Assembly: GCF_015352975.1 (NCBI RefSeq)
Contig: NZ_JACYIZ010000002.1
Coordinates: forward strand, 1-64,000
Source of the DNA: Aestuariimicrobium ganziense
Lineage (GTDB): Bacteria; Actinomycetota; Actinomycetes; Propionibacteriales; Propionibacteriaceae
Direction: 5' to 3'
Length of the DNA: 64,000 nt
The translations under genes and the position numbers were made by a program. The notes beneath the pieces were generated by a model that saw nothing but the letters and a program-made list of their open reading frames with translations, searched no databases and was not told where the DNA came from. This document shows positions 55,083 through 62,213 of this stretch, piece after piece. The first letter of the stretch is position 1, and every line of letters starts with the position of its first letter.

Positions 55083-56701
55083 TGGACGACCTCCCGCCGG
55101 ACGGGCCGGGCCGCGATGGCCGGCGGAGGAGGATCGGCCGGCGCCAACGGCAACGGCGAGCTGGTCAGGATGCCGTGGGCCTTGCGGGGCAGAGTCAGGC
55201 GGAACTGGGCCCCCCTGCCGGGGCGACCCCAGGCCGACAGCCACCCGTTGTGCAGCCGGGCGTCCTCCATGGCGATGGCCAGACCAAGGCCGGTCCCGCC
55301 GACGGTTCGTGACCGGGCGGGGTCAGCGCGCCAGAACCGGTGGAACACCTGGCGCGCCTGGCTGGCCTGGAAGCCGACACCGTGGTCGCGCACCACGATC
55401 GCCACCGCCTGATCGTCGGCGGTGACCCGCACGTCGATCGGACGCTTCTCGCTGTGCTCGATGGCGTTGGTGAGCAGGTTGCGCACGATCCGCCTGATGC
55501 GTCGGGAGTCGACCTCGGCCCACGCCGGCCCGTCGTCGGTCAGCGTCAGCGTGGCTCCCGATCGCTCGGCGAAGGGCTTCTGCGAGGCGACCTCCTCGGC
55601 GACCAGGGCGACCACGTCGACCTCGTCAACGGTCAGCACGGCAGCGCCGGCATCGAAGCGCGAGATCTCGAGCAGGTCGGCCAGCAGGCCTTCGAACCGA
55701 TCGAGTTCGTCGTGCATCAACTCGGCCGACCGGGCCTCGGTGGCGTCGAACTCGTGCCGGCTCTCGTACAGCAACTCGGCCGCCATCCGGACCGTGGTGA
55801 GCGGGGTGCGCAACTCGTGGCTGACGTCGGAGACGAACTGCTGCTGCACGCGCGACAGGTCTTCGAGCTGACCGATCTGCTGCTGCAACTCCGAGGCCAT
55901 GTGGTTCATCGAGGTGGCCAGGCTGGCCAGGTCGTCGGTGCCGCGCACGGCCATCCGGTCGTCGAGGTGCCCGTCGGCCAGGCGTCCGGCGGTGATCGAG
56001 GCCTGCCGAACGGGTCGGACGATGTGGCGCGAGACCAGGATGGCGATCACCGTCAGCAGCGCCAGCACGCCTCCCCCGACGATCCACAACGCCTGCTGCA
56101 GCCCCGCCAGGGTCTCGACCTCGTGCTGCTGGGTGAAGATGAAGTAGATCGGGTACGACTGCCCCTGCACCGGCGCCTCGAGGCGTCCCCCGATTGCCAG
56201 GCCGGGCTGGTCGGGCACCGCGGGGTCGGAGTGCACGACGGTGGTCGGGGTGATGAACATGCCACCGGTGCCGCCGGTCACCGCCTGCACCAGCGACTCG
56301 GGCACGCTCTGGGCGCTGATACCCGGCGAGACGAAGCCCGAGACCGGGCCCTGGATCACCACGTGGAAGCTCTGCGGCTGGTTGCCCACCTCGTCGGCGA
56401 GTTGGCTCAGGCGCTCGTACAGGTTGGCGGTGCGCAGGTCGGTGTCGCTGAGCTGCTGGTTCATTCGGCCCAGTGCGGCGCTGGCCTCGTTGATGCTCGC
56501 GGCACGCTTCTGTTCGAGCATGCCGTCGGTGGCCAGGCGCATCATCAGCGCGCCACCGAGCAGCAGCACGACCACCGAGCCGAGCAGGGTCGAGGAGATG
56601 ATGCGCAGCGGCAGCGACGACCACCACAGCTGCAGCGGGGTGCGTATCCGGCGACGGCCTGCCCTGTTCGCACCGGCCTTGGGGACTGGAGTGACCGACA
56701 T
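55079..56701 (-). CDS. mtrB: Two-component sensor histidine kinase MtrB
   Basis: A 540-residue kinase: membrane segment at about 32-55, extracytoplasmic sensor region, second segment at about 205-225 (LWIVGGGVLALLTVIAILVS), HAMP domain, then the phospho-acceptor His in FVSDVSHELRTPLTTVR and the ATPase domain ending GTGLGLAIAMEDARLHNG. With MtrA it controls cell-wall and division genes in actinobacteria. Its gene starts three bases after the mtrA stop and overlaps lpqB. Confidence 0.96.
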   Translation of the reverse strand: MSVTPVPKAGANRAGRRRIRTPLQLWWSSLPLRIISSTLLGSVVVLLLGGALMMRLATDGMLEQKRAASINEASAALGRMNQQLSDTDLRTANLYERLSQLADEVGNQPQSFHVVIQGPVSGFVSPGISAQSVPESLVQAVTGGTGGMFITPTTVVHSDPAVPDQPGLAIGGRLEAPVQGQSYPIYFIFTQQHEVETLAGLQQALWIVGGGVLALLTVIAILVSRHIVRPVRQASITAGRLADGHLDDRMAVRGTDDLASLATSMNHMASELQQQIGQLEDLSRVQQQFVSDVSHELRTPLTTVRMAAELLYESRHEFDATEARSAELMHDELDRFEGLLADLLEISRFDAGAAVLTVDEVDVVALVAEEVASQKPFAERSGATLTLTDDGPAWAEVDSRRIRRIVRNLLTNAIEHSEKRPIDVRVTADDQAVAIVVRDHGVGFQASQARQVFHRFWRADPARSRTVGGTGLGLAIAMEDARLHNGWLSAWGRPGRGAQFRLTLPRKAHGILTSSPLPLAPADPPPPAIAARPVRREVVQ

Positions 56702-56704
56702 CGC

Positions 56705-57421
56705 TCAGTCCGTGGCCGGCTCACCTGCGCGGTAGCCGATTCCCCGCACCGTGATCACGATCTCGGGCCGTTCGGGATCCTTCTCGATCTTGGAGCGCAG
56801 CCGCTGCACGTGCACGTTCACCAAGCGGGTGTCGGCAGCGTGACGGTAGCCCCAGACCTCCTCGAGCAGCACCTCGCGGCTGAACACCTGCTTGGGCTTG
56901 CGGGCCAGTGCCAGCAGCAGGTCGAACTCCAGCGGTGTCAGCGGGATCTGGGTCTGGCCACGCTTGACGCTGTGGCCCTCGGTCGAGATCTCGAGGTCGC
57001 CGATCACCAGCGTCGAGTCAGTGGAGTCCTCGACCTCGAGCCGGCGCAGCCGGGTTCGGATCCTTGCCACCAACTCCTTGGCCTTGAACGGCTTCGAGAC
57101 GTAGTCGTCGGCGCCCGCCTCGAGACCGGTGACCACGTCGGTGGTGTCGGAACGGGCGGTCAGCATGACGACAGGGACGCCGGACTCGGCGCGAATGTCG
57201 CGACAGATCTGCACGCCGTCGCGACCGGGCAGCATCAGGTCGAGCAGGACGAGGTCGGGCCGGCTCTCGCGGAAGGCCCCCATGGCACGCGACCCCGACG
57301 AGCACCAAGCGGTGTCGAAGCCCTCCTGACGGAGCACGATCTGCAGCATCTCGGCGAGCGCGGCGTCGTCGTCCACGACCAGGATCCGGGGACGCGCCCC
57401 GCCTCGAGTGGCCTCGGCCAT
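56705..57421 (-). CDS. mtrA: Two-component response regulator MtrA
   Basis: A 238-residue OmpR/PhoB-type regulator. Receiver: acidic pocket ILVVDDDAALAE, phospho-acceptor Asp in DLVLLDLMLPGRDG, conserved Lys in SKPFKAKEL. DNA-binding winged helix: LTPLEFDLLLALARKPKQVF and RLVNVHVQRLRSKIE. ATG 57421 has AGGAGGGG upstream. It is the first gene of mtrA-mtrB-lpqB. Confidence 0.97.
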   Translation of the reverse strand: MAEATRGGARPRILVVDDDAALAEMLQIVLRQEGFDTAWCSSGSRAMGAFRESRPDLVLLDLMLPGRDGVQICRDIRAESGVPVVMLTARSDTTDVVTGLEAGADDYVSKPFKAKELVARIRTRLRRLEVEDSTDSTLVIGDLEISTEGHSVKRGQTQIPLTPLEFDLLLALARKPKQVFSREVLLEEVWGYRHAADTRLVNVHVQRLRSKIEKDPERPEIVITVRGIGYRAGEPATD

Positions 57422-57589
57422 GCCGCCCCTCCTCACCGGTCGCGTCGTCGCTGAGCGTCTCTGGCATGGTAACGCGAGCCGCCAAGCCTCGACGATCGAC
57501 GGCACGCCGACATCGCCCACTCCCCCTCGTCGGCCACGACCGGTCGTGCCCGCTATGCTCACCGAGGACCGACGTGGGAAGAGGACGGC

Positions 57590-59083
57590 ATGCGCGCTGT
57601 GGGGTTCGACCGGGACAAGTACCTCACCCTCCAGTCACACCACATCGAGGCCAGGCGCAGCCAGTTCGGGGGCAAGCTCTACCTCGAGTTCGGTGGCAAG
57701 CTGTTCGACGACATGCATGCCTCGCGGGTGCTGCCCGGCTTCACCCCCGACAACAAGATCGAGATGCTCGCCTCGATTGCCGACGAGGTCGAGGTGGTGT
57801 TCGCGGTCAACGCTCGCGACCTGACCAACACCACCAAGGTGCGCGCCGACCTGGGCATCAGCTACGAGGACGACGTGTTGCGCCTGATCGACGAGTTCGG
57901 TGAGCGTGGCCTGTTCGTCAGCAGCGTGGTCATCACCCAGGTCACCGACGACAACCGCACCGTGCGCACCTTCCGCCGCAAGCTCGAGCGGATGGGCCTG
58001 AAGGTCTACCGGCACTACCCGATCAAGGGCTACCCGCACGACGTGCGCGCCATCGTCAGCGAGCACGGCTACGGCCGCAACGACTACATCGAAACGAGCC
58101 GCGACGTGATCGTGGTGACCGCCCCGGGGCCCGGCAGCGGCAAGATGGCCACCTGCCTGTCGCAGCTCTACCACGACCACCAGCGCGGCATCGGCTCCGG
58201 CTACGCCAAGTTCGAGACCTTCCCGATCTGGAACCTGCCGCTCGACCACCCGGTCAACATCGCCTACGAGGCCGCCACCGCCGACCTCGACGACGTCAAC
58301 ATGATCGACCCGTTCCACCTGGCCGCCTACGGCGAGCAGGTGGTCAACTACAACCGCGACGTCGAGGTGTTCCCCGTGCTCAACCTGCTCTTCGAGCAGT
58401 TGCTGGGGCACTCCCCGTACCGCTCCCCCACCGACATGGGGGTGAACATGGCCGGCATGTGCATCAGCGACGACGAGGTCTGTCGCGAGGCCAGCCGGCA
58501 GGAGGTCGTCCGGCGCTACCACAAGGCCCTGGTCGAGGAACGCCGGGACGAGCTCGAGCCGGTCGCCTCCGACCGGATCGCGTTGCTGATGGGCCAGTTG
58601 GGGGTGACCAAGGACGATCGTCCGGTGGTCGGGCCGGCGCTCGAGGTCGAGCGTCGCACCAAGGCCCCCGCGGCCGCCCTGCAACTGGCCGACGAACGCA
58701 TCATCACCGGCAAGACCTCGGCGCTGCTGGGTGCGAGTTCGTCGGTGCTGCTCAATGCGCTCAAGGCCCTGGCCGGCATCGACGACCAGGTCAACCTGCT
58801 GGCCCCGGAGTCGATCGAGCCGATCCAGACCCTCAAGACCCACCACCTGGGCAGCCGCAACCCTCGTCTGCACACCGACGAGGTGCTGATCGCGTTGGCC
58901 GTGAGCGCCACCACCGACCCGCATGCCAAGGCCGCCATCGACCAGCTGCAGAGCCTTCGAGGCTGCGATGCACACACCACGGTGATCTTGGGTTCGGTGG
59001 ACGAGGGGATCTTCCGCAACCTGGGCGTGCAGGTCACCAGCGAGCCGGTCTACCAGACCAGGAAGCTCTACCGGAAGCGCTGA
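57590..59083 (+). CDS. DUF1846 family protein
   Basis: A 497-residue protein of the DUF1846 family, which is well conserved but without an assigned reaction. It begins [20 protein letters not shown] and contains a glycine-rich [20 protein letters not shown] region that resembles a phosphate-binding loop, suggesting a nucleotide or phosphate ligand. ATG 57590 lies after a TATGCT -10-like sequence and a purine-rich stretch (GGGAAGAGG). It converges on the yqgE gene with seven bases between the stops. Confidence 0.9.
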   Translation: MRAVGFDRDKYLTLQSHHIEARRSQFGGKLYLEFGGKLFDDMHASRVLPGFTPDNKIEMLASIADEVEVVFAVNARDLTNTTKVRADLGISYEDDVLRLIDEFGERGLFVSSVVITQVTDDNRTVRTFRRKLERMGLKVYRHYPIKGYPHDVRAIVSEHGYGRNDYIETSRDVIVVTAPGPGSGKMATCLSQLYHDHQRGIGSGYAKFETFPIWNLPLDHPVNIAYEAATADLDDVNMIDPFHLAAYGEQVVNYNRDVEVFPVLNLLFEQLLGHSPYRSPTDMGVNMAGMCISDDEVCREASRQEVVRRYHKALVEERRDELEPVASDRIALLMGQLGVTKDDRPVVGPALEVERRTKAPAAALQLADERIITGKTSALLGASSSVLLNALKALAGIDDQVNLLAPESIEPIQTLKTHHLGSRNPRLHTDEVLIALAVSATTDPHAKAAIDQLQSLRGCDAHTTVILGSVDEGIFRNLGVQVTSEPVYQTRKLYRKR

Positions 59084-59089
59084 GGGACC

Positions 59090-59659
59090 TCAGTTGACCT
59101 CGGGGTCGCTGACCCAGGCCGAGTTCAGGCTGACAGGGCCCTGCTGGCGGCGCAGCACCCGGCGCCACAGCGTCGACTGGTCGCTGCCGAAGATGTCACC
59201 CTCGCGCACCGCGGCCCGGTGCCAGTCGCCCCGCAGGATCTCACCCTCGAGCTGACCGGACTCCCAGCCGGAGTAGCCGGCGAAGATCCGCAGGTCGCTG
59301 TAGGCACCCTCGGCGATCTCGACCGGGGTGTCGAGGTGCAGCAGGCCCAGGTCGTCCACGACACGGCGCCAACCGGGCGGGTCCTCGGCGTCGTTGTTGA
59401 CCTTGGCCACGCAGACCGCACCGTTGGGTGAGACCGGACCACCGGCGAACAGTCGCTGCGGAGGGCTGACCATCTGCTGCCACTGCGGCAGCACCTCGGC
59501 CAGTTCGGCGTCGGCAAGCTTGTTGAGCACCACTCCGAGGGCACCGGATGAGTCGCAGTCGAGCAGCAGGATCACGGTCTGCTCGAAGAAGTTGCCATCG
59601 AGCCCGACACTGGCGACGAGCAGCTCACCGGCAGCCGGACGCACCTGGATCGCACTCAC
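59090..59659 (-). CDS. YqgE/AlgH family protein
   Basis: A 189-residue YqgE/AlgH protein with the typical opening GELLVASVGLDGNFFEQTVILL (in two pieces), SGALGVVLNKL, and the central FAGGPVSPNGAV and FAGYSGWESGQLEGEI motifs. The biochemical role is not known. GTG 59659 has GGAGAGG directly upstream. It is the last clearly intact core-type gene before the disrupted region. Confidence 0.92.
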   Translation of the reverse strand: MSAIQVRPAAGELLVASVGLDGNFFEQTVILLLDCDSSGALGVVLNKLADAELAEVLPQWQQMVSPPQRLFAGGPVSPNGAVCVAKVNNDAEDPPGWRRVVDDLGLLHLDTPVEIAEGAYSDLRIFAGYSGWESGQLEGEILRGDWHRAAVREGDIFGSDQSTLWRRVLRRQQGPVSLNSAWVSDPEVN

Positions 59660-59722
59660 CTCTCCATCTTGGCATGGCCACGAACCCTCGGCTGGCGAGC
59701 CCCGTCACCAAGGGGTCGTCGA

Positions 59723-60514
59723 TCAGCGGGGTCGCATCCACGCCGCCTCGTCGGGGATGAGGTCTGGTGACAGCGGTGTCGGTGCAGGTCCGCCCGGCAC
59801 CGGGATGGCCACCAGCGCCACCCAGGCTGACGGATCGTCGACCCGGGGCCCTGAGATGTCGTGCCGTCGGCGGCCTCCGCCTTCCAGACCACGGCGGCTG
59901 CGACGATCGCCCCAGCCTCTCGTGCCAGCCTTGTGGCGGCGATGTCGAGGTCACCGTCGGGGGTGAAGTCCTCGGCGAAGAGGGCCGCCATCGTCTCGAC
60001 CGACGCGGCTGGCGACCAATCGGCGTGTTGGGCCACGTAGTGGCTGGCGTGCAACTGTGCGAGCTCGGCGAGGTCGTCGTCGGACACTGCCTCGATGGCC
60101 ACGTCCCCGGCGTCGTCACGGTGCTGGTCTGCCCAGGCCCGAAGAGGGGGGCTCCACGACGCGCCGCCAGGGCGGGCAGGCCTGCTCCACCACGGCGCCG
60201 AACGTGCGCGCCAGCGCCCAGGCTTCGGGCATGGCTCCGGTGATCTTGGCGCGCAGCGGCAGGGTGGATGCCTCGACCTGGGCCTTCAACAGCGCAGTGC
60301 CGACACCCCGGTTTCGCCACTCCGTTCGCACCTCGAGCACCAAGGTCCTGGACCCAGGGTGGCAGGCGTTGTCGATGCCACGGCAGTGACCGACCAGCTG
60401 CCCATCGAGCTCCGCGACGAACGAGCGCCGATTGCCCCCAAGTCTCCACCGGTCCGGCTCGACCTCGGCCCACAGCAGAACATCATTGGGCACCACTGGC
60501 CGCACGTGGAGCAT
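59723..60514 (-). pseudogene. GNAT acetyltransferase gene with two compensating frameshifts
   Basis: Starting at ATG 60514, the frame encodes an N-acetyltransferase domain (VRPVVPNDVLL, then TLVLEVRTEWRNRGVGTALL, the acetyl-CoA-binding signature RNRGVGTA). At the six-G run 60146-60151 the frame must shift to continue as LRAWADQHRDDAGDVAIEAV and a second, weaker GNAT-like half. At the CCCGGGG run 59842-59848 it must shift back to reach DDPSAWVALVAIPVPGGP and the stop at 59723. One base too many at the first site and one too few at the second restore the frame. Either sequencing errors in homopolymers or a decaying gene; if repaired, about 264 residues. Confidence 0.6.
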
Positions 60515-60518
60515 CGGT

Positions 60519-60736
60519 TCATCGTAGACGTGGCGAGTTCCCGACGGTGGCTCGCCGACTGCCGAGGCCATGAGATCGGCTCGCGACGTACTGGCCAGTG
60601 CTGAGGTCGACCCACACGAGGATCCAGTGCGCGCCATCGCGGTGCTCCGCCAGGCGGAGAGCCGCCTCGGGTTGGTCACGACCAGGTGCTTGGTGTCGCA
60701 CTTGTGACAGCAGATGTCAGTTGAGCGGCAGCAGGC
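60519..60736 (-). pseudogene. Broken small zinc-ribbon-like ORF
   Basis: The minus strand reads ICCHKCDTKHLVVTNP with a CxxC, then needs a one-base shift near 60670 (a CCC run) to continue as EAALRLAEHRDGAHWILVWV and DLSTGQYVASRS. The stop at 60519 lies four bases before the ATG of the GNAT gene, as in an operon. The start codon is not clear; the left boundary given is approximate. The family is not recognised. Reported because the two frames join into one sensible sequence. Confidence 0.3.
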
Positions 60737-60791
60737 CTGCCGTAGTGCGACGGAGTCCTGACCTGCCCCCCGGTGAACGCTGATCCATCTT

Positions 60792-61158
60792 CTACGGCTG
60801 GCCCCAAGCCTCGAGGGCATCAGAAATCCTGGACAGGATCGCGCCCCGGCTGGCACCCGTCAACACCAGGTCCGAGGCGGCGTCATCGGGCGCCTCGACC
60901 AAGACTCCATTCAGGTCCACAAAGACGACAGTCGCCAGCCAACCCAAGCGCTTGTTGCCATCAACAAGTCCGTGGTGGTTGACCACCGAGTCCAGTAGGG
61001 CAGCTGCTTTGAGGAACAGCGTCGGACAGGCATCCGCTCCCCACAGAGCAGTCGTGGGACGATGGGCAGCCGACTCCAGCAGACCCACATCCCGCACCGG
61101 CCCCCCTCCGAGATCGCTGGCGAGCTCAAGAAGGTCTTCCGTCCAGGAAGACGCTCAC
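60792..61158 (-). pseudogene. Fic/Doc family toxin gene with N-terminal frameshift
   Basis: The frame ending at TAG 60792 contains the Doc-type motif HGLVDGNKR followed by LGWLATVVFVDLNGV, the AMP-transfer or phosphotransfer motif region of death-on-curing toxins (usual pattern HxFx(D/A)GNK, here Leu for Phe). Upstream it reads EDLLELASDLGGGPVRDVGL without a start codon. The family start SVFLD is in another frame from GTG 61158, which overlaps the antitoxin stop (GTGA). One extra base near 61140 separates the two. As it stands only a shortened product from GTG 61097 (101 residues) could be made. Confidence 0.6.
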
Positions 61159-61289
61159 CGGCCGAGCCGCTCCAGAACCTCTGCGTAGCGGCTTCGCGCG
61201 TGGGACGACGAGGCCGCGACCTCTTGAACGTGCCCCCGACGCTGGGCTACTTCATGGATCACCCGGATGGTCTGGAGTCGAACCGTCAT
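61155..61289 (-). CDS. Possible antitoxin partner of the Doc-like gene
   Basis: A 44-residue ORF from ATG 61289 begins MTVRLQTIRVIHEVA, as ribbon-helix-helix antitoxins do, and ends RYAEVLERLGR. Its TGA overlaps the GTG of the toxin frame, the normal arrangement of an antitoxin-toxin pair. It is shorter than usual for the family, so it may be truncated. Confidence 0.4.
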   Translation of the reverse strand: MTVRLQTIRVIHEVAQRRGHVQEVAASSSHARSRYAEVLERLGR

Positions 61290-61510
61290 CGGTAGGTCGC
61301 CGGGGCCATGGTCGCCAAGGGGTACATGGGCTCAAGGATGCCAAGCCGACCGGCGACGAATGACGAGTCCGGGGCTTGTCAGTGGCTTCCGGCGTACGAG
61401 CCTTCGACGGCACCACTGGCGCTGAGCGCTCGCGAGGCTGCTCCGGGAACGGTCCAAGGCACTCCCCCCGGTCCCCGAGATCTCTGAGCATGCTGAGGCC
61501 AACACAACGA

Positions 61511-61540
61511 AAGCCCCGCCGGCACGAGCCGGCGGGGCTT
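61511..61540 (-). terminator. Minus-strand terminator after the RNA 3' fragment
   Basis: A perfect 13-bp stem (61511-61523 with 61528-61540) with a four-base loop. Read on the minus strand it is followed by TTCGTTGTGTT, a T-rich tail, so it ends a transcript coming from the right, where the tRNA/tmRNA-like fragment lies. Confidence 0.75.
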
Positions 61541-61547
61541 CTACAGG

Positions 61548-61577
61548 GGTGGAGCTCGGGGGGCATGTGTCGAACTC
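61548..61577 (-). other. tRNA/tmRNA 3'-end-like fragment, possible attachment site
   Basis: The minus strand reads GAGTTCGACACATGC then CCCCCGAGCTCCACC. GTTCGAC is a T-loop consensus and GAGCTCCACC resembles the acceptor end of actinobacterial tmRNA or a tRNA. The expected T-stem does not pair (AAGAG against CATGC), and no 5' half precedes it. Together with the terminator just beyond, it looks like a left-over 3' end as produced by integration of a mobile element. Confidence 0.35.
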
Positions 61578-61772
61578 TTGGCCTTCAGTAATCACCTGAT
61601 GCTGATACAGCGCGCCGCATCACCCGGACAAGACCCAGGTCAGGGATTGGTCCACGTCCCACCCTCATCGCGGCAGAAGAGTGTGCACACACAGAGGGCC
61701 GGTCTGTCGCGGCCCGTTCGCGGTACCGCAAGTCCACCTGACCTGGCGACGCGCGGCATGCAGAGAGTGCGC

Positions 61773-61778
61773 TAACAT
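61773..61778 (+). promoter_or_regulatory. -10 element of the ArsR-type regulator
   Basis: TAACAT is followed by six bases and then the ATG at 61785, the same geometry as for DUF3107. It predicts a leaderless transcript for the regulator-ATPase operon. The regulator itself would be expected to bind around this element. Confidence 0.5.
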
Positions 61779-61784
61779 CGCTAC

Positions 61785-62213
61785 ATGACGATGCCAGCGA
61801 ATAGTCTGAGCGACCATAGGGATCCGGAGCCCCATGCAGGACTGTCCTTGGCGGCTGCGCTGTTCCACGGCCTATCGGACCCGTCCCGGTTGGCGATCTT
61901 GCAGCACCTGAGCCTGGGCGAGCACCGCGTGCGTGACCTCACGGAACACCTTGGGTTGGCGCAGTCGACGGTGAGCGCCCACCTGGCGTGCCTTCGTGAC
62001 TGTGGCCTGGTGGTGTCCCGGCCGCAGGGTCGGGCCTCGATGTTCTCCCTCACCAGCGTGCCTGAGCTGCTGGGCGTGCTGGACGCCGCAGAGCGACTCC
62101 TCGCCTCCTCGGGGTATGCGGTGGCGCTGTGCCCGAACTACGGCGTCGGGACCGAGGGCAACCCCGCCCCGGACCAGCTACGCACCCACGCCGGGCAGGA
62201 GGCGGGGGCGTGA
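61785..62213 (+). CDS. ArsR/SmtB metal-sensing repressor, CmtR-like
   Basis: A 142-residue winged-helix repressor (FHGLSDPSRLAILQHL, then GLAQSTVSAHLACLRDCGLV). The recognition helix carries Cys-x3-Cys (ACLRDC) and the C-terminal part has another Cys (VALCPNYG). This is the Cys arrangement of mycobacterial CmtR, which senses Cd(II) and Pb(II). It should release the operator when metal binds and so induce the ATPase, whose GTG overlaps its stop (GTGA). ATG 61785 follows a -10 element by six bases; ATG 61791 is an alternative. Confidence 0.85.
   Translation: MTMPANSLSDHRDPEPHAGLSLAAALFHGLSDPSRLAILQHLSLGEHRVRDLTEHLGLAQSTVSAHLACLRDCGLVVSRPQGRASMFSLTSVPELLGVLDAAERLLASSGYAVALCPNYGVGTEGNPAPDQLRTHAGQEAGA

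Larger units (their letters stand above)
61290..61784. other. 495-base gap between the toxin-antitoxin remnant and the metal-resistance genes
   Basis: No convincing protein gene on either strand. It holds, from left to right, a stretch without recognisable content (61290-61505), a strong hairpin terminator oriented to the minus strand, a tRNA/tmRNA-like 3' fragment, another featureless stretch, and the -10 element of the arsR-type gene. Confidence 0.6.

Noticed and set aside
61548..61640. A complete tRNA or tmRNA gene on the minus strand
   Set aside because: The T-stem does not pair and no D-arm, anticodon arm or tmRNA 5' half was found upstream; only a 3'-like fragment is supported.
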